Shown piece after piece: positions 5,078-11,740 of a stretch of 18,705 bases of DNA (position 1 is its first letter; each line of letters starts with the position of its first letter). The stretch covers positions 1 through 18,705 of the forward strand of contig JAICTR010000010.1 of the NCBI GenBank assembly GCA_025936275.1, in the 5' to 3' direction. The notes below the pieces were generated by a model. That model was given only the letters and a program-made list of their open reading frames with translations, ran no database searches and was not told the origin of the DNA. The position numbers and the translations under genes are program-made. Source of the DNA: Burkholderiales bacterium (GTDB taxonomy: Bacteria; Pseudomonadota; Gammaproteobacteria; Burkholderiales; Usitatibacteraceae).

Positions 5078-6463
5078 TCAGCGGGCGGCGGCCTCATCCA
5101 ACCTCGCGAGGGCCACATCCTTGAGGAGCGCGGCGGCGATCGCGTCGATCGCCGGCGTCTGGGCCTGGTGGGTCAGCGCCACGCGGAAGGGCATCATCAC
5201 CGCGGGCGGCTTCACGCCGAGCGCCTTCACGGTTTCCTTGAGCACGGGGCCGATCGCGGCAGCGCTCCATTCCGGAAGCGCGCGCAGCTTCGCGGCGAGC
5301 TCGCCCAGCACGCGCCGCCCGCCCTCCCCCAGGTGGTCGTTCGCGAGCGCCGCTTCCAGATGCGGCGGCTGCGCCATCGCCATCAGGAACTGCTCCACAT
5401 CCAGCAGCGTCTGGAATTTCGCGCGCCCCGCGGCGATCATCGCGATCGGGTCCATCACCGACTCGAGGAACCGGTACACGCCGGGCTTCGCGTCGTGCAT
5501 CTGCTTCGCGATCTCCTCGTTCGGAAGGCGCCGCAGGTACTCGCCGTTCAGCCACCGCAGCTTCTCGGGATCCCAGCGCGCCGGCGACTTGCTCACGTGC
5601 GCGAGGTCGAACCACTCGACGAGCTCGCCGCGCGAGAACACCTCCTCGTCGCCGTGCGACCAGCCGAGGCGCGCGAGGTAGTTCACCATCGCGTCGGGCA
5701 GGAAGCCGTCCTCCTTGTACTGCATCACGCTCACCGCGCCGTGGCGCTTGGACAATCGCTGCCCGTCGCTCCCCAGGATCATCGGCACGTGCCCGAAGAG
5801 CGGGAGGTTCGCATCCAGCGCCCGGTAAAGGTTGATCTGGCGCGGCGTGTTGTTCACGTGGTCGTCGCCGCGGATGACGTGCGTCATCGCCATGTCGATG
5901 TCGTCCACCACCACGCCGAAGTTGTACGTCGGCACGCCGTCCTGGCGCAGCAGCACGAGGTCGTCGAGCTCCTCGTTGGAAATGCTGATCGGCCCCTTCA
6001 CGAGGTCGTCCCAGCTCACGTCGCCCGCGAGGGGATTCTTGAAGCGCAGCACCGGCGCCACCCCTTCGGGCGGCGTCTCGTGCGAGTCGCGCCAGCGCCG
6101 GTCGTAGCGCGGCTTCTCCCCGCGCGCGATCTGCGCCTCGCGCATCGCCTCGAGCTCCTCCTTCGAGGTGTAGTCCCAGTACGCGAGGTCCTTCGACAGC
6201 AACGCCTCGCCCACCTCGCGATAACGCGCCAGGCGCTGCATCTGGAAGAACGGGCCCTCGTCCCAGTCGAGGCCGAGCCACTTCATGGCGTCGAAGATCG
6301 CCTGCTCGGATTCGCGCGTCGAGCGCTCGAGGTCGGTGTCCTCCACGCGCAGGATGAACTTGCCGCCGTAGCGGCGCGCGAAGGCCCAGTTGAAGAGCGC
6401 GGTGCGCGCGCCGCCGAGGTGCAGGTAGCCGGTGGGGCTGGGAGCGAAGCGGGTGCGGATCAT
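5078..6463 (-). CDS. gltX: Glutamyl-tRNA synthetase
   Basis: The 461-aa class I synthetase charges tRNA-Glu with glutamate in the cytosol. Visible are the HIGH-type motif (PSPTGYLHLGG, residues 8-18), the ERSTRESEQAI region, the GDDHVNNTPRQINLYRAL segment (about 199-215) and the KMSKS-type loop QRLSKRHG (235-242), followed by the C-terminal anticodon-binding helical domain. Length is typical of bacterial GluRS. It starts at the ATG giving the canonical IRTRFAPSPTG N-terminus. There is no Shine-Dalgarno; TAGAAT (6470-6475) ends 6 bases before the ATG, so the message may be leaderless. A discriminating GluRS and a GlnRS-like enzyme are hard to separate by eye, but length and motifs favour GltX. 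tRNA-Ala and tRNA-Glu lie directly downstream. Confidence 0.97.
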   Translation of the reverse strand: MIRTRFAPSPTGYLHLGGARTALFNWAFARRYGGKFILRVEDTDLERSTRESEQAIFDAMKWLGLDWDEGPFFQMQRLARYREVGEALLSKDLAYWDYTSKEELEAMREAQIARGEKPRYDRRWRDSHETPPEGVAPVLRFKNPLAGDVSWDDLVKGPISISNEELDDLVLLRQDGVPTYNFGVVVDDIDMAMTHVIRGDDHVNNTPRQINLYRALDANLPLFGHVPMILGSDGQRLSKRHGAVSVMQYKEDGFLPDAMVNYLARLGWSHGDEEVFSRGELVEWFDLAHVSKSPARWDPEKLRWLNGEYLRRLPNEEIAKQMHDAKPGVYRFLESVMDPIAMIAAGRAKFQTLLDVEQFLMAMAQPPHLEAALANDHLGEGGRRVLGELAAKLRALPEWSAAAIGPVLKETVKALGVKPPAVMMPFRVALTHQAQTPAIDAIAAALLKDVALARLDEAAAR

Positions 6464-6469
6464 CGCAGC

Positions 6470-6475
6470 ATTCTA
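6470..6475 (-). promoter_or_regulatory. Probable -10 element of gltX
   Basis: TAGAAT on the minus strand, 5 of 6 matches to TATAAT, ends 6 bases before the gltX ATG. No good -35 is visible at 16-18 bases. If used, transcription starts at the AUG. Confidence 0.45.
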
Positions 6476-6502
6476 GCGATTCGCGGCGCGGGGCCGCTCT
6501 GG

Positions 6503-6508
6503 TAAAAT
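6503..6508 (+). promoter_or_regulatory. Probable -10 element of tRNA-Val
   Basis: TAAAAT, 15 bases before the tRNA-Val 5' end. The -35 (TTCGCG at 6480-6485 with a 17-base spacer) is weak. The region is divergent with gltX. Confidence 0.4.
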
Positions 6509-6523
6509 GTCGCTTCTTTCCCC

Positions 6524-6598
6524 GGGTCGTTAGCTCAGCGGTAGAGCATCGCCTTCACACGGCGGGGGCCAGTGGTTCGATCCCACTACGACCCACCA
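6524..6598 (+). tRNA. tRNA-Val (anticodon CAC)
   Basis: A 75-nt cloverleaf: acceptor GGGTCGT/ACGACCC, D-arm GCTC/GAGC, anticodon stem TCGCC/GGCGG with loop TTCACAC (anticodon CAC), T-arm AGTGG-TTCGATC-CCACT, discriminator A and encoded CCA. It is transcribed divergently from gltX. Confidence 0.96.
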
Positions 6599-6610
6599 TC
6601 ATGTTCGCGG

Positions 6611-6636
6611 CCCAGGCGCATCGCCTGGGTCGTTTT
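6611..6636 (+). terminator. Terminator of tRNA-Val
   Basis: CCCAGGCG (6611-6618) pairs with CGCCTGGG (6622-6629) around loop CAT, followed by TCGTTTT. It begins 13 bases after the tRNA. Confidence 0.85.
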
Positions 6637-6650
6637 CGCTTGCAGCCCTA

Positions 6651-6678
6651 TTGCATTCCACGCGGCCGTTGCTAAAAT
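6651..6678 (+). promoter_or_regulatory. Probable promoter of the first small paralogue
   Basis: TTGCAT (6651-6656), 16-base spacer, TAAAAT (6673-6678). The -10 ends 10 bases before the ATG at 6689 and no Shine-Dalgarno is present, implying a very short or absent leader. Confidence 0.5.
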
Positions 6679-6688
6679 TCGCGGCGCC

Positions 6689-7009
6689 ATGCCGCGCTTC
6701 CGCACCGTCCGCGAGATCATCCTCACCGCCCGAGATGCGCAGGGCGTGGAACGCGCCCTCGAGGATGCGCTGGCACGCCTCGCCCCCGAGGAAATCGCCG
6801 CCCTGCCGCGCGATTGCCGCGAAGCGGTCCTCGATCGCCGCGCGGATCTCCACGCCGCCGCGGTCACGCTGCTTCAATGCGACCTCAAGTACCGCGGCGA
6901 TCGGGATATCGGCGAGCTGGTCCGGCAACTGGCGGAGCTCTTCGCTTCCGCATCCGTGCGGCTGAGCCAGATCGAGCATCGGCTCCCGGCCGGGAGCGGC
7001 GAGCCCTAG
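6689..7009 (+). CDS. Small helical protein of unknown function, paralogue 1 of 3
   Basis: The 106-aa product is soluble and mostly helical, with no signal or membrane segment. It shares with the proteins at 7393-7719 and 9910-10287 the same layout: an N-terminal helix, an acidic turn then PEEIAALP, a RADL segment, and a C-terminal helix LAELFASASVRLSQI. I do not recognise the family in any named domain. The start ATG at 6689 fits the paralogues' N-termini; the longer upstream frame reads back through the tRNA-Val region and is discarded. Its TAG shares the tetranucleotide CTAG with the stop of the convergent gene. Confidence 0.78.
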   Translation: MPRFRTVREIILTARDAQGVERALEDALARLAPEEIAALPRDCREAVLDRRADLHAAAVTLLQCDLKYRGDRDIGELVRQLAELFASASVRLSQIEHRLPAGSGEP

Positions 7010-7305
7010 CGCAGGTCCGAGGCGGCGAGCTTGATCGCCGTGGCGACGTCCTTGAGCTCCTGCGGAATGTTGCGCACCGTCTCGAAATGCGCGCGCAAGC
7101 CGTGGACGAAATCGTCGTGCAGCTTCTGCGCATCGAGCTCCGGCTGCAGGGCGATCGCGGTGGCGAGCGCCTGGATCCCCGCCATGCGCGCATCCAACAG
7201 GTCCTTGAAGCGCACGCACACCGCGAGGATCGCCCCGCTCAGCTGCTGGCTCGATACGGCCTGCTTCTCGGTCATCGCGCGAAGCTCGCGGATCAACGTT
7301 TCCAT
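7006..7305 (-). CDS. 99-aa helical protein of unknown function
   Basis: An unrecognised soluble protein, almost entirely predicted helix with heptad-like hydrophobic spacing (METLIRELRAM, LHDDFVHGLRAHFETV, LKDVATAIKLAA). It is not an obvious homologue of the three small paralogues around it, though similar in size. GTGAGGA lies upstream of the ATG at 7303-7305. A half-site GTAGGA (reverse of 7342-7347) lies about 40 bases upstream, linking it to the palindrome seen at its neighbours. It ends on the shared CTAG with the convergent paralogue 1. Confidence 0.72.
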   Translation of the reverse strand: METLIRELRAMTEKQAVSSQQLSGAILAVCVRFKDLLDARMAGIQALATAIALQPELDAQKLHDDFVHGLRAHFETVRNIPQELKDVATAIKLAASDLR

Positions 7306-7392
7306 TCGGGGGTCCTCACCGGCGCCCCAGGCGTGGGGGCCTCCTACGATTCTGAACCGCCGATCCGGGCGACGGCAAGCGCGCTTCGGCGG

Positions 7393-7719
7393 CTAGGCCG
7401 ACTCGCGCACCTCGCCACCCTGCGCGTCGTGGGTGCGCGCGAGGAGCTGCGAGAGGCGGATGTTCGCCTGGGCGAAGAACGCGGCCATGCGATGCACCAG
7501 CGGCGCGGCGCCCTCGAACCCGTCGGAATGCTCGCGCACGAGGTCGAGCGCGTATTGCCCGATGTCCGCCGCGTTGAAGAGCTTGCGCGGCATGCAGGCC
7601 TCGGGGAGCCGCATCACTTCGGCGGGGTCGAGCGAGGCGAGGAAATCGCGCGACACGGAAACGACGGCGGCTTCATCGGCGGCGAGGTCGAGCAGGTCTC
7701 GCCAGGTGTAGGTCTGCAT
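7393..7719 (-). CDS. Small helical protein of unknown function, paralogue 2 of 3
   Basis: The 108-aa product aligns with paralogue 3 from residue W6 onward (WR..L..A..EAAVV....D.L...D..E...LP....P.....ADI, roughly 40% identity over 48 residues by eye), and with paralogue 1 through the ADI and NIRLSQL segments. C-terminal helix MAAFFAQANIRLSQLLA. No known domain, no signal peptide. The start ATG at 7717-7719 has AAGG 8 bases upstream. GTAGGA half-sites lie 70-110 bases upstream, between this gene and the MEDS gene. Confidence 0.77.
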   Translation of the reverse strand: MQTYTWRDLLDLAADEAAVVSVSRDFLASLDPAEVMRLPEACMPRKLFNAADIGQYALDLVREHSDGFEGAAPLVHRMAAFFAQANIRLSQLLARTHDAQGGEVRESA

Positions 7720-7786
7720 TCGAATCGCCTTGAGCGGCCCGGCCGCGAGGGGGAGTCGCGCGCGAGGAAGAGCCGCGTTCGCAGTA

Positions 7787-7828
7787 TGTAGGAGCAGGAT
7801 GCCCGCGGTCTATCGGAGCTTTCCTACG
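7787..7828. promoter_or_regulatory. Degenerate TGTAGGA / TCCTAC half-sites
   Basis: TGTAGGA (7787-7793) and TCCTAC (7822-7827) face each other 28 bases apart. On the minus strand GTAGGA is followed after four bases by TCCGAT, a decayed form of the 18-base palindrome at 8396-8413. The position is just after the MEDS stop and upstream of paralogue 2. Confidence 0.45.
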
Positions 7829-8362
7829 TCAGTCGGCGAAGACCCGGGTGTGCGCCGCCGAGACTTCCGCGATCGTCTCGCGGCCCTCGCGCGGGAAGCA
7901 GTCGCGCGGATAGGCGCAGAGAAGCTCGATGCCTTGCTCGTCGCAGACGCGCGTCCACATCCGCTCCAGCTCCAGGGTCGCCGCGTACGCACGCTGCCGC
8001 CACAGCAGCACCACCATCTCGCCGAAGGCGGACACCGGCCGCCCATCGCCGCGCGCGCGCTCGATCAGCGGCAGGAGCGTTTGCCGGAAGAGGCGCGCGT
8101 CGGGCCATCCGTCCGCCATGAACCGATCGAGCGCCGCGCCCGCGTCCTCGAGGACGAGCTGCCCCGCTTCGCACGCTCCGCACACGTCGACGCCGGAGGC
8201 GCCCAGCGCCTCGAGCAGGCGCACCGTGTGGGGCTCCGTCGCGATCACCACCGAGCCCGCGCCGGACTCGAGCGCGGACGCGACATAGGCGGTGAGGCGC
8301 CGCATGAGGGACGCCTCGTCGCCGTAGAGCTGGACCGCGTGGGTGCAAGACTCGATTCGCAT
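7829..8362 (-). CDS. MEDS-domain (DcmR-type sensory) protein
   Basis: The 177-aa cytosolic protein reads as a single MEDS domain, a RecA/KaiC-like fold named from methanogen/methylotroph DcmR sensors: HAVQLYGDEASLMRRLTAYV at the N-terminus, then GAGSVVIATEPHTVRLLEAL (strand-loop-helix), a D-rich central region, VSAFGEMVVLLWRQ and a final GIELLCAYP strand. Such domains are found alone or joined to histidine kinases and anti-sigma-type regulators; the ligand is unknown. It is transcribed divergently from a PAS histidine kinase with an 85-base shared region holding the palindrome at 8396-8413, so the two are likely co-regulated. The start ATG at 8360-8362 has only a weak Shine-Dalgarno. Confidence 0.85.
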   Translation of the reverse strand: MRIESCTHAVQLYGDEASLMRRLTAYVASALESGAGSVVIATEPHTVRLLEALGASGVDVCGACEAGQLVLEDAGAALDRFMADGWPDARLFRQTLLPLIERARGDGRPVSAFGEMVVLLWRQRAYAATLELERMWTRVCDEQGIELLCAYPRDCFPREGRETIAEVSAAHTRVFAD

Positions 8363-8395
8363 CGGGCCACTCTAAACCCGCCCGATGGCGAGGGC

Positions 8396-8413
8396 TGTAG
8401 GAACGCTCCTACA
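8396..8413. promoter_or_regulatory. 18-base palindrome TGTAGGA-N4-TCCTACA between divergent genes
   Basis: Perfect 7-base arms around ACGC. It is centred almost exactly midway between the MEDS start (8362) and the kinase start (8448). The same architecture recurs at 10383-10400. Probably the binding site of a dimeric regulator acting on both genes. Confidence 0.7.
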
Positions 8414-8447
8414 TCCACGCCTCCGCCGTGCAAGATACGCTCGGGGG

Positions 8448-9941
8448 ATGCCGATCGAAATGGAGTTTCCCCCGGAGCAAGCGGAGCGATCGCGCATCCG
8501 CGAGCTCGAGCTGGAGGCCGAATCGCTGCGCCGGCGCGTTGCCCACCTCGAGGATTTCCTCGAGCACGCCGCGGAAGGCCTGCACATGGTGGGACCCGAC
8601 GGCACCATCCTCTGGGCAAACCAATCCGAGCTCGAGATGCTCGGCTACACGCGCGAGGAATACGTCGGAAGGAAGATCAACCGCTTCCACGTCGACCAGC
8701 CGGTGGTCGAGGATTTCCTCACGCGGCTCGTGCGCGGCGAGACGTTCCACAGCCTTCCCGCGCGCCTCTGGTGCCGCGACGGCACCATCCGCCACGTGGT
8801 GGTCTCGTCGAGCGGCATGTTCCGCGACGGCGACTTCGTCTGCACGCGCTGCATCACGCGCGACGTCACCGCCGAGCGCATCGTCGAGGAAGGGCTCGCC
8901 CGGCTCGCGTCGATCGTCGAATCGACCGACGACGCGGTCTTGAGCAAGGACCTGCAGGGCGTCATCACCTCGTGGAACGGGGGCGCCGAGCGCGTCTACG
9001 GGTTCACGGCGGCGGAAATCATCGGCCACCCGATCCTGAAGATCGTGCCGCCGGAGCTGCACGAGGAGGAACGGCAGATCCTGCGGCGCCTCGCCGCGGG
9101 CGAGCGCACCGACCATCACGAGACCGTGCGGCTCCACAAGTCGGGGCGGCGCGTGCCGGTGTCGATCACCGCCTCGCCGTTGCGCGACCGTGCCGGGCGC
9201 ATCATCGGCGCCTCCAACATCTCGCGCGACATCTCGGCGCGCATCGAGGGCCAGCGCCGCAAGGACCAGTTCCTCGCGATCCTCGCCCACGAGCTGCGCA
9301 ATCCGCTCGCACCGGTGCGCAACGCCCTCGCCCTGATGCGCCAGCCCGGCAGCGGCGAGGAGCAACGCGCCCGCGCGCGCGCCATCGCCGAGCGCCAGAC
9401 CGAGCACATGGCGCGCCTCCTCGACGACCTGCTCGACGTCTCGCGCATCACCAACGGGCGCGTGGAGCTGCGCAAGGAGCGCGTCGCCTTGCAGCCGCTG
9501 GTGGAGAACGCGGTGGATGGCGTGCGCCATCACATCGATGCCAAGAGCCAGGAGCTCACGGCCGACGTGCGCCTCGAGGGCGTCTGGATCCACGCCGATC
9601 CGGTGCGCGTGCAGCAGATCGTCTCGAACCTCCTCACCAACGCGGCGAAGTACACGGACGCTGGCGGGCACATCGCCCTCGCCGGCGCCGCGAGCGACGG
9701 CTATGCGCAGATCCGCGTGAAGGACGACGGCATCGGCTTCGGGCCGGAGATGGCGGGTCGCCTCTTCACGCTCTTCGGCCAGGCCGATCCGGGCAATCCG
9801 CGCTCGGCCGGCGGCCTGGGCATCGGCCTCGCGCTGGTCAGGGAGTTCGCGGAGCGCCACGGCGGCTCCGTCCACGCGCATAGCGACGGACCGATGCGCG
9901 GCGCCGAATTCACCGTGCGCCTTCCCTGCGAGACGCCTTAG
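8448..9941 (+). CDS. Soluble PAS-PAS sensor histidine kinase
   Basis: The 497-aa protein has no membrane segment, so it senses a cytosolic signal. Layout: short coiled coil (about residues 10-38), PAS 1 (35-145), PAS 2 (150-265), HisKA dimerisation/phosphoacceptor with AHELRNPL (H281), and an HATPase domain with N-box SNLLTNAAKY (N398), DDGIG (426-430) and GGLGIG (455-460). All catalytic motifs are intact. No response regulator is adjacent; the nearest is the NarL-type one at 11741-12418. I chose the ATG at 8448 because upstream in-frame codons run through the palindrome; ATG at 8460 is an alternative. Its 3' end overlaps the convergent paralogue 3 by 32 bases. Confidence 0.93.
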   Translation: MPIEMEFPPEQAERSRIRELELEAESLRRRVAHLEDFLEHAAEGLHMVGPDGTILWANQSELEMLGYTREEYVGRKINRFHVDQPVVEDFLTRLVRGETFHSLPARLWCRDGTIRHVVVSSSGMFRDGDFVCTRCITRDVTAERIVEEGLARLASIVESTDDAVLSKDLQGVITSWNGGAERVYGFTAAEIIGHPILKIVPPELHEEERQILRRLAAGERTDHHETVRLHKSGRRVPVSITASPLRDRAGRIIGASNISRDISARIEGQRRKDQFLAILAHELRNPLAPVRNALALMRQPGSGEEQRARARAIAERQTEHMARLLDDLLDVSRITNGRVELRKERVALQPLVENAVDGVRHHIDAKSQELTADVRLEGVWIHADPVRVQQIVSNLLTNAAKYTDAGGHIALAGAASDGYAQIRVKDDGIGFGPEMAGRLFTLFGQADPGNPRSAGGLGIGLALVREFAERHGGSVHAHSDGPMRGAEFTVRLPCETP

Positions 9942-10287
9942 GCCGAGCGCACTCGGAAGGCTTCGATCCCGCGTCGTTCGCCGGTGGGTGGTCCGCCGCC
10001 GCCGCGATCTGCGTCACGCGCACCGCCGCGTGCGTGAAGAAGAGCAGCAGCTCCTGCAGCCGCATCAGCGCCGCGGCCGAGCCGCGAAACTTGCCGTGCA
10101 CCTCGCCGATGCGGAACATGCTCGACATGATGTCGGCACGGTCCCGGACCTCGTTCGGCCAGGCGGAAGCGGGAAGGGATGCGATCTCCTCGGCATCCCA
10201 CTCGCCGAGATAGTCGCCGACCAGGGCGACGACCGCTGCTTCCGTCGTCGCGGACTTCAAATGAGTGCGCCATCGGTGGCGTATCAC
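9910..10287 (-). CDS. Small helical protein of unknown function, paralogue 3 of 3 (GTG start)
   Basis: The 125-aa product carries the family segments WRTHLKSATTEAAVV, DAEEIASLP, RADI and LLFFTHAAVRVTQI, plus an extra C-terminal tail of about 25 polar residues not present in the other two. The start is GTG at 10285-10287, preceded by AGGAG, and aligns W6 with paralogue 2. The tail overlaps the kinase gene's 3' end by 32 bases on the opposite strand. The palindrome TGTAGGA-N4-TCCTACG lies about 100 bases upstream. Confidence 0.76.
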   Translation of the reverse strand: MIRHRWRTHLKSATTEAAVVALVGDYLGEWDAEEIASLPASAWPNEVRDRADIMSSMFRIGEVHGKFRGSAAALMRLQELLLFFTHAAVRVTQIAAAADHPPANDAGSKPSECARPKASRREGAR

Positions 10288-10382
10288 GCGCGCCGTCCTC
10301 TCCTGTTTGTACTCGCAGCACGTATCGGGGGAGCGGGCGTGAGCGACTGCGGAGATTGTCCGGAACCGGGCTTGCCGTTGTC

Positions 10383-10400
10383 TGTAGGAAGTTTCCTACG
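10383..10400. promoter_or_regulatory. Second palindrome TGTAGGA-N4-TCCTACG
   Basis: Arms GTAGGAA/TTCCTAC around GT, the same half-site spacing as at 8396-8413. It lies upstream of paralogue 3; the stop codon of the 123-aa gene falls within it. GACAAT, a possible -10, lies 23 bases downstream toward paralogue 3. Confidence 0.65.
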
Positions 10401-10767
10401 CGCGCGGCGCTTCGCGCTCCGTGCGCTTCGGCCAGCGACGCGAGCGCAGCGCGGCGAGCGCGCGCGCGGCGGCCTTGCGCGTATAGAACATGCCGTTGCG
10501 CTCGAAGCCCGCGACGAGCGAGGCGCGCGTCGCGAGCGCGCGTCCGTTCGGCGCACGGTCGACGACGACTTCGTCGGGAAGTCCCTCCGCGAGGTGCAGC
10601 GGCGCGAGGCGTCCGTCGGCGAAGCGCGAGAGATAGAGCTTCTGCGACGCGTAGTCGAAGAACGCGGGGCGGAAGCCGTAGTCGCGGTTCTCCGCGCTCA
10701 CGCCGCCGGTGCCCGCATGGCGGCGGTTCTCGTGCGCGAGACGCTGCTCGATGGTGGTCGCTTTCAT
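10396..10767 (-). CDS. 123-aa conserved-type protein of unknown function
   Basis: A soluble protein, no signal peptide. It has a central beta-rich portion (YGFRPAFFDYASQKLYLSRF, then LAEGLPDEVVVDR, LVAGFERNGMFYTRKAAARAL) that I recall from small uncharacterised proteobacterial proteins, and a basic C-terminus. The start ATG at 10765-10767 has an excellent Shine-Dalgarno (GAGGAGG, spacing 6). The stop lies inside the palindrome at 10383-10400. Function unknown. Confidence 0.72.
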   Translation of the reverse strand: MKATTIEQRLAHENRRHAGTGGVSAENRDYGFRPAFFDYASQKLYLSRFADGRLAPLHLAEGLPDEVVVDRAPNGRALATRASLVAGFERNGMFYTRKAAARALAALRSRRWPKRTEREAPRA

Positions 10768-10868
10768 CGCCGCCCTCCTCGTCCGGCAAAAGCCGGTGCA
10801 TGGAGGAAAGTCTCCGCGCCGCCGCGCCCCGCGGCTATGGAAAATGTCGCAATCGCACGGTGCGTCGC

Positions 10869-10892
10869 GTTACACGCGAAACGCGTTGTAAC
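10869..10892 (-). repeat. Hairpin downstream of the 242-aa gene
   Basis: GTTACA/TGTAAC arms outside a CGCG-AAA-CGCG inner stem, just past the stop at 10895. No T-run follows, so it is a possible weak terminator only. The rest of 10768-10894 holds the leader of the 123-aa gene and nothing else recognisable. Confidence 0.45.
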
Positions 10893-10894
10893 CT

Positions 10895-11623
10895 TCAGCG
10901 CGCCGGCGGAATGGCGTCGGCGATGTCGGCGAGGTCGTCGAGGAAGGCGTTCAGCATGGCGTAATAATCGCCGTGGTCGCGCAGCATCCCGCTGAAGTCG
11001 CTCTCCGTGCCGGACCAGAAGAGCGTCACCGCATCGCGGTCCACGCGAATGTACTCGCCGCGCAGGTTCTTGAGCCGCTTCATCAGCGCCTCGTTCGCCG
11101 CCAGGCGATCGGCGAAGGCGTCGTCATCGCTATAGATGAAGCCCGCCCGGGCGCCGACTTGCGCATGGCGCGCGAGCGCCTTCCCGGGATGGACGTGCGC
11201 GCCCTCGGCGAGCACGTCGAGCCGCGGCGCGTGGGCCTTGCCGTGGCGCAGCACCACGGTGACCGAGAGCGGCTGGCCGATCTGCTCCGAGAGCAGCTTG
11301 TCGAGCGGGCTTCCGACGACGTCGGGGCTCGCGCGGTCCTGGCCGGTCGCATAGGCGAGAAGTCCGCCGGTCTCGCGTCCGAGCTCCGCCATCGTGAGGC
11401 GCGTGGCGAAGCGTCCCCACACGTCGCCCGCTTTCGCCATGTAGACGACGCGGTAGCCGCGGTGGGTCTTGCCGAGATAGGAGCCGCCGGTTTCCGGAAT
11501 CGTGACCGCCTGCAGCCCGGTTTTCTCGGCGATCTGCGCGAGCACGCGGTCGTAGGCGGAATCGCCGAACGCGGCACCGGCGAACGCGATGCCGCAGAGC
11601 CACATCGAAAGCTTGCGCACCAT
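10895..11623 (-). CDS. Secreted 242-aa protein of unknown function
   Basis: Residues 1-20 form a signal peptide (KLSMWLCGIAFAGAAFG, cleavage before DSAYDR). The mature part mixes helices and strands with no domain I can name: GYRVVYMAKAGDVWGRFATR, an SVTVVLRHGKAH strand, a GARAGFIYSDDDAFADRL region and a late RDHGDYYAMLNAFLDDLADI helix. GGAGG precedes the ATG at 11621-11623. It is isolated: a hairpin lies downstream and a REP-like element upstream. Periplasmic by inference. Confidence 0.75.
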   Translation of the reverse strand: MVRKLSMWLCGIAFAGAAFGDSAYDRVLAQIAEKTGLQAVTIPETGGSYLGKTHRGYRVVYMAKAGDVWGRFATRLTMAELGRETGGLLAYATGQDRASPDVVGSPLDKLLSEQIGQPLSVTVVLRHGKAHAPRLDVLAEGAHVHPGKALARHAQVGARAGFIYSDDDAFADRLAANEALMKRLKNLRGEYIRVDRDAVTLFWSGTESDFSGMLRDHGDYYAMLNAFLDDLADIADAIPPAR

Positions 11624-11661
11624 GACGCCTCCCTGTGACGTCGATGGCGCAGATTCTAGCG

Positions 11662-11738
11662 AAATCGGGGACAGGCCCCCATTTCCGCTGGCCGCGCGAG
11701 CGGACTCCCGCTCGGAAATCGGGGTCTGTCCCCGATTT
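11662..11738. repeat. REP-like palindrome doublet with GGGGACAG core
   Basis: Two hairpins: 11662-11684 (AAATCGGGG with CCCCCATTT, one mismatch) and 11716-11738 (AAATCGGGG with CCCCGATTT, perfect, loop TCTGT). The outer arms AAATCGGGGACAG and CTGTCCCCGATTT are inverted relative to one another. It abuts the response-regulator stop at 11741 and is shaped like a REP/BIME unit; it may also act as its terminator. Confidence 0.75.
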
Positions 11739-11740
11739 TC

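Noticed and set aside
5168..6505. 445-aa plus-strand frame opposite gltX, and a 395-aa minus frame
   Set aside because: Both are shadows of gltX in GC-rich DNA, with Arg/His/Val-biased composition and no domain.
7730..9883. 717-aa plus frame and 490-aa minus frame over the MEDS/kinase region
   Set aside because: Arg/Pro/Ala-rich shadow translations; the MEDS and PAS-kinase frames carry all the domain motifs.
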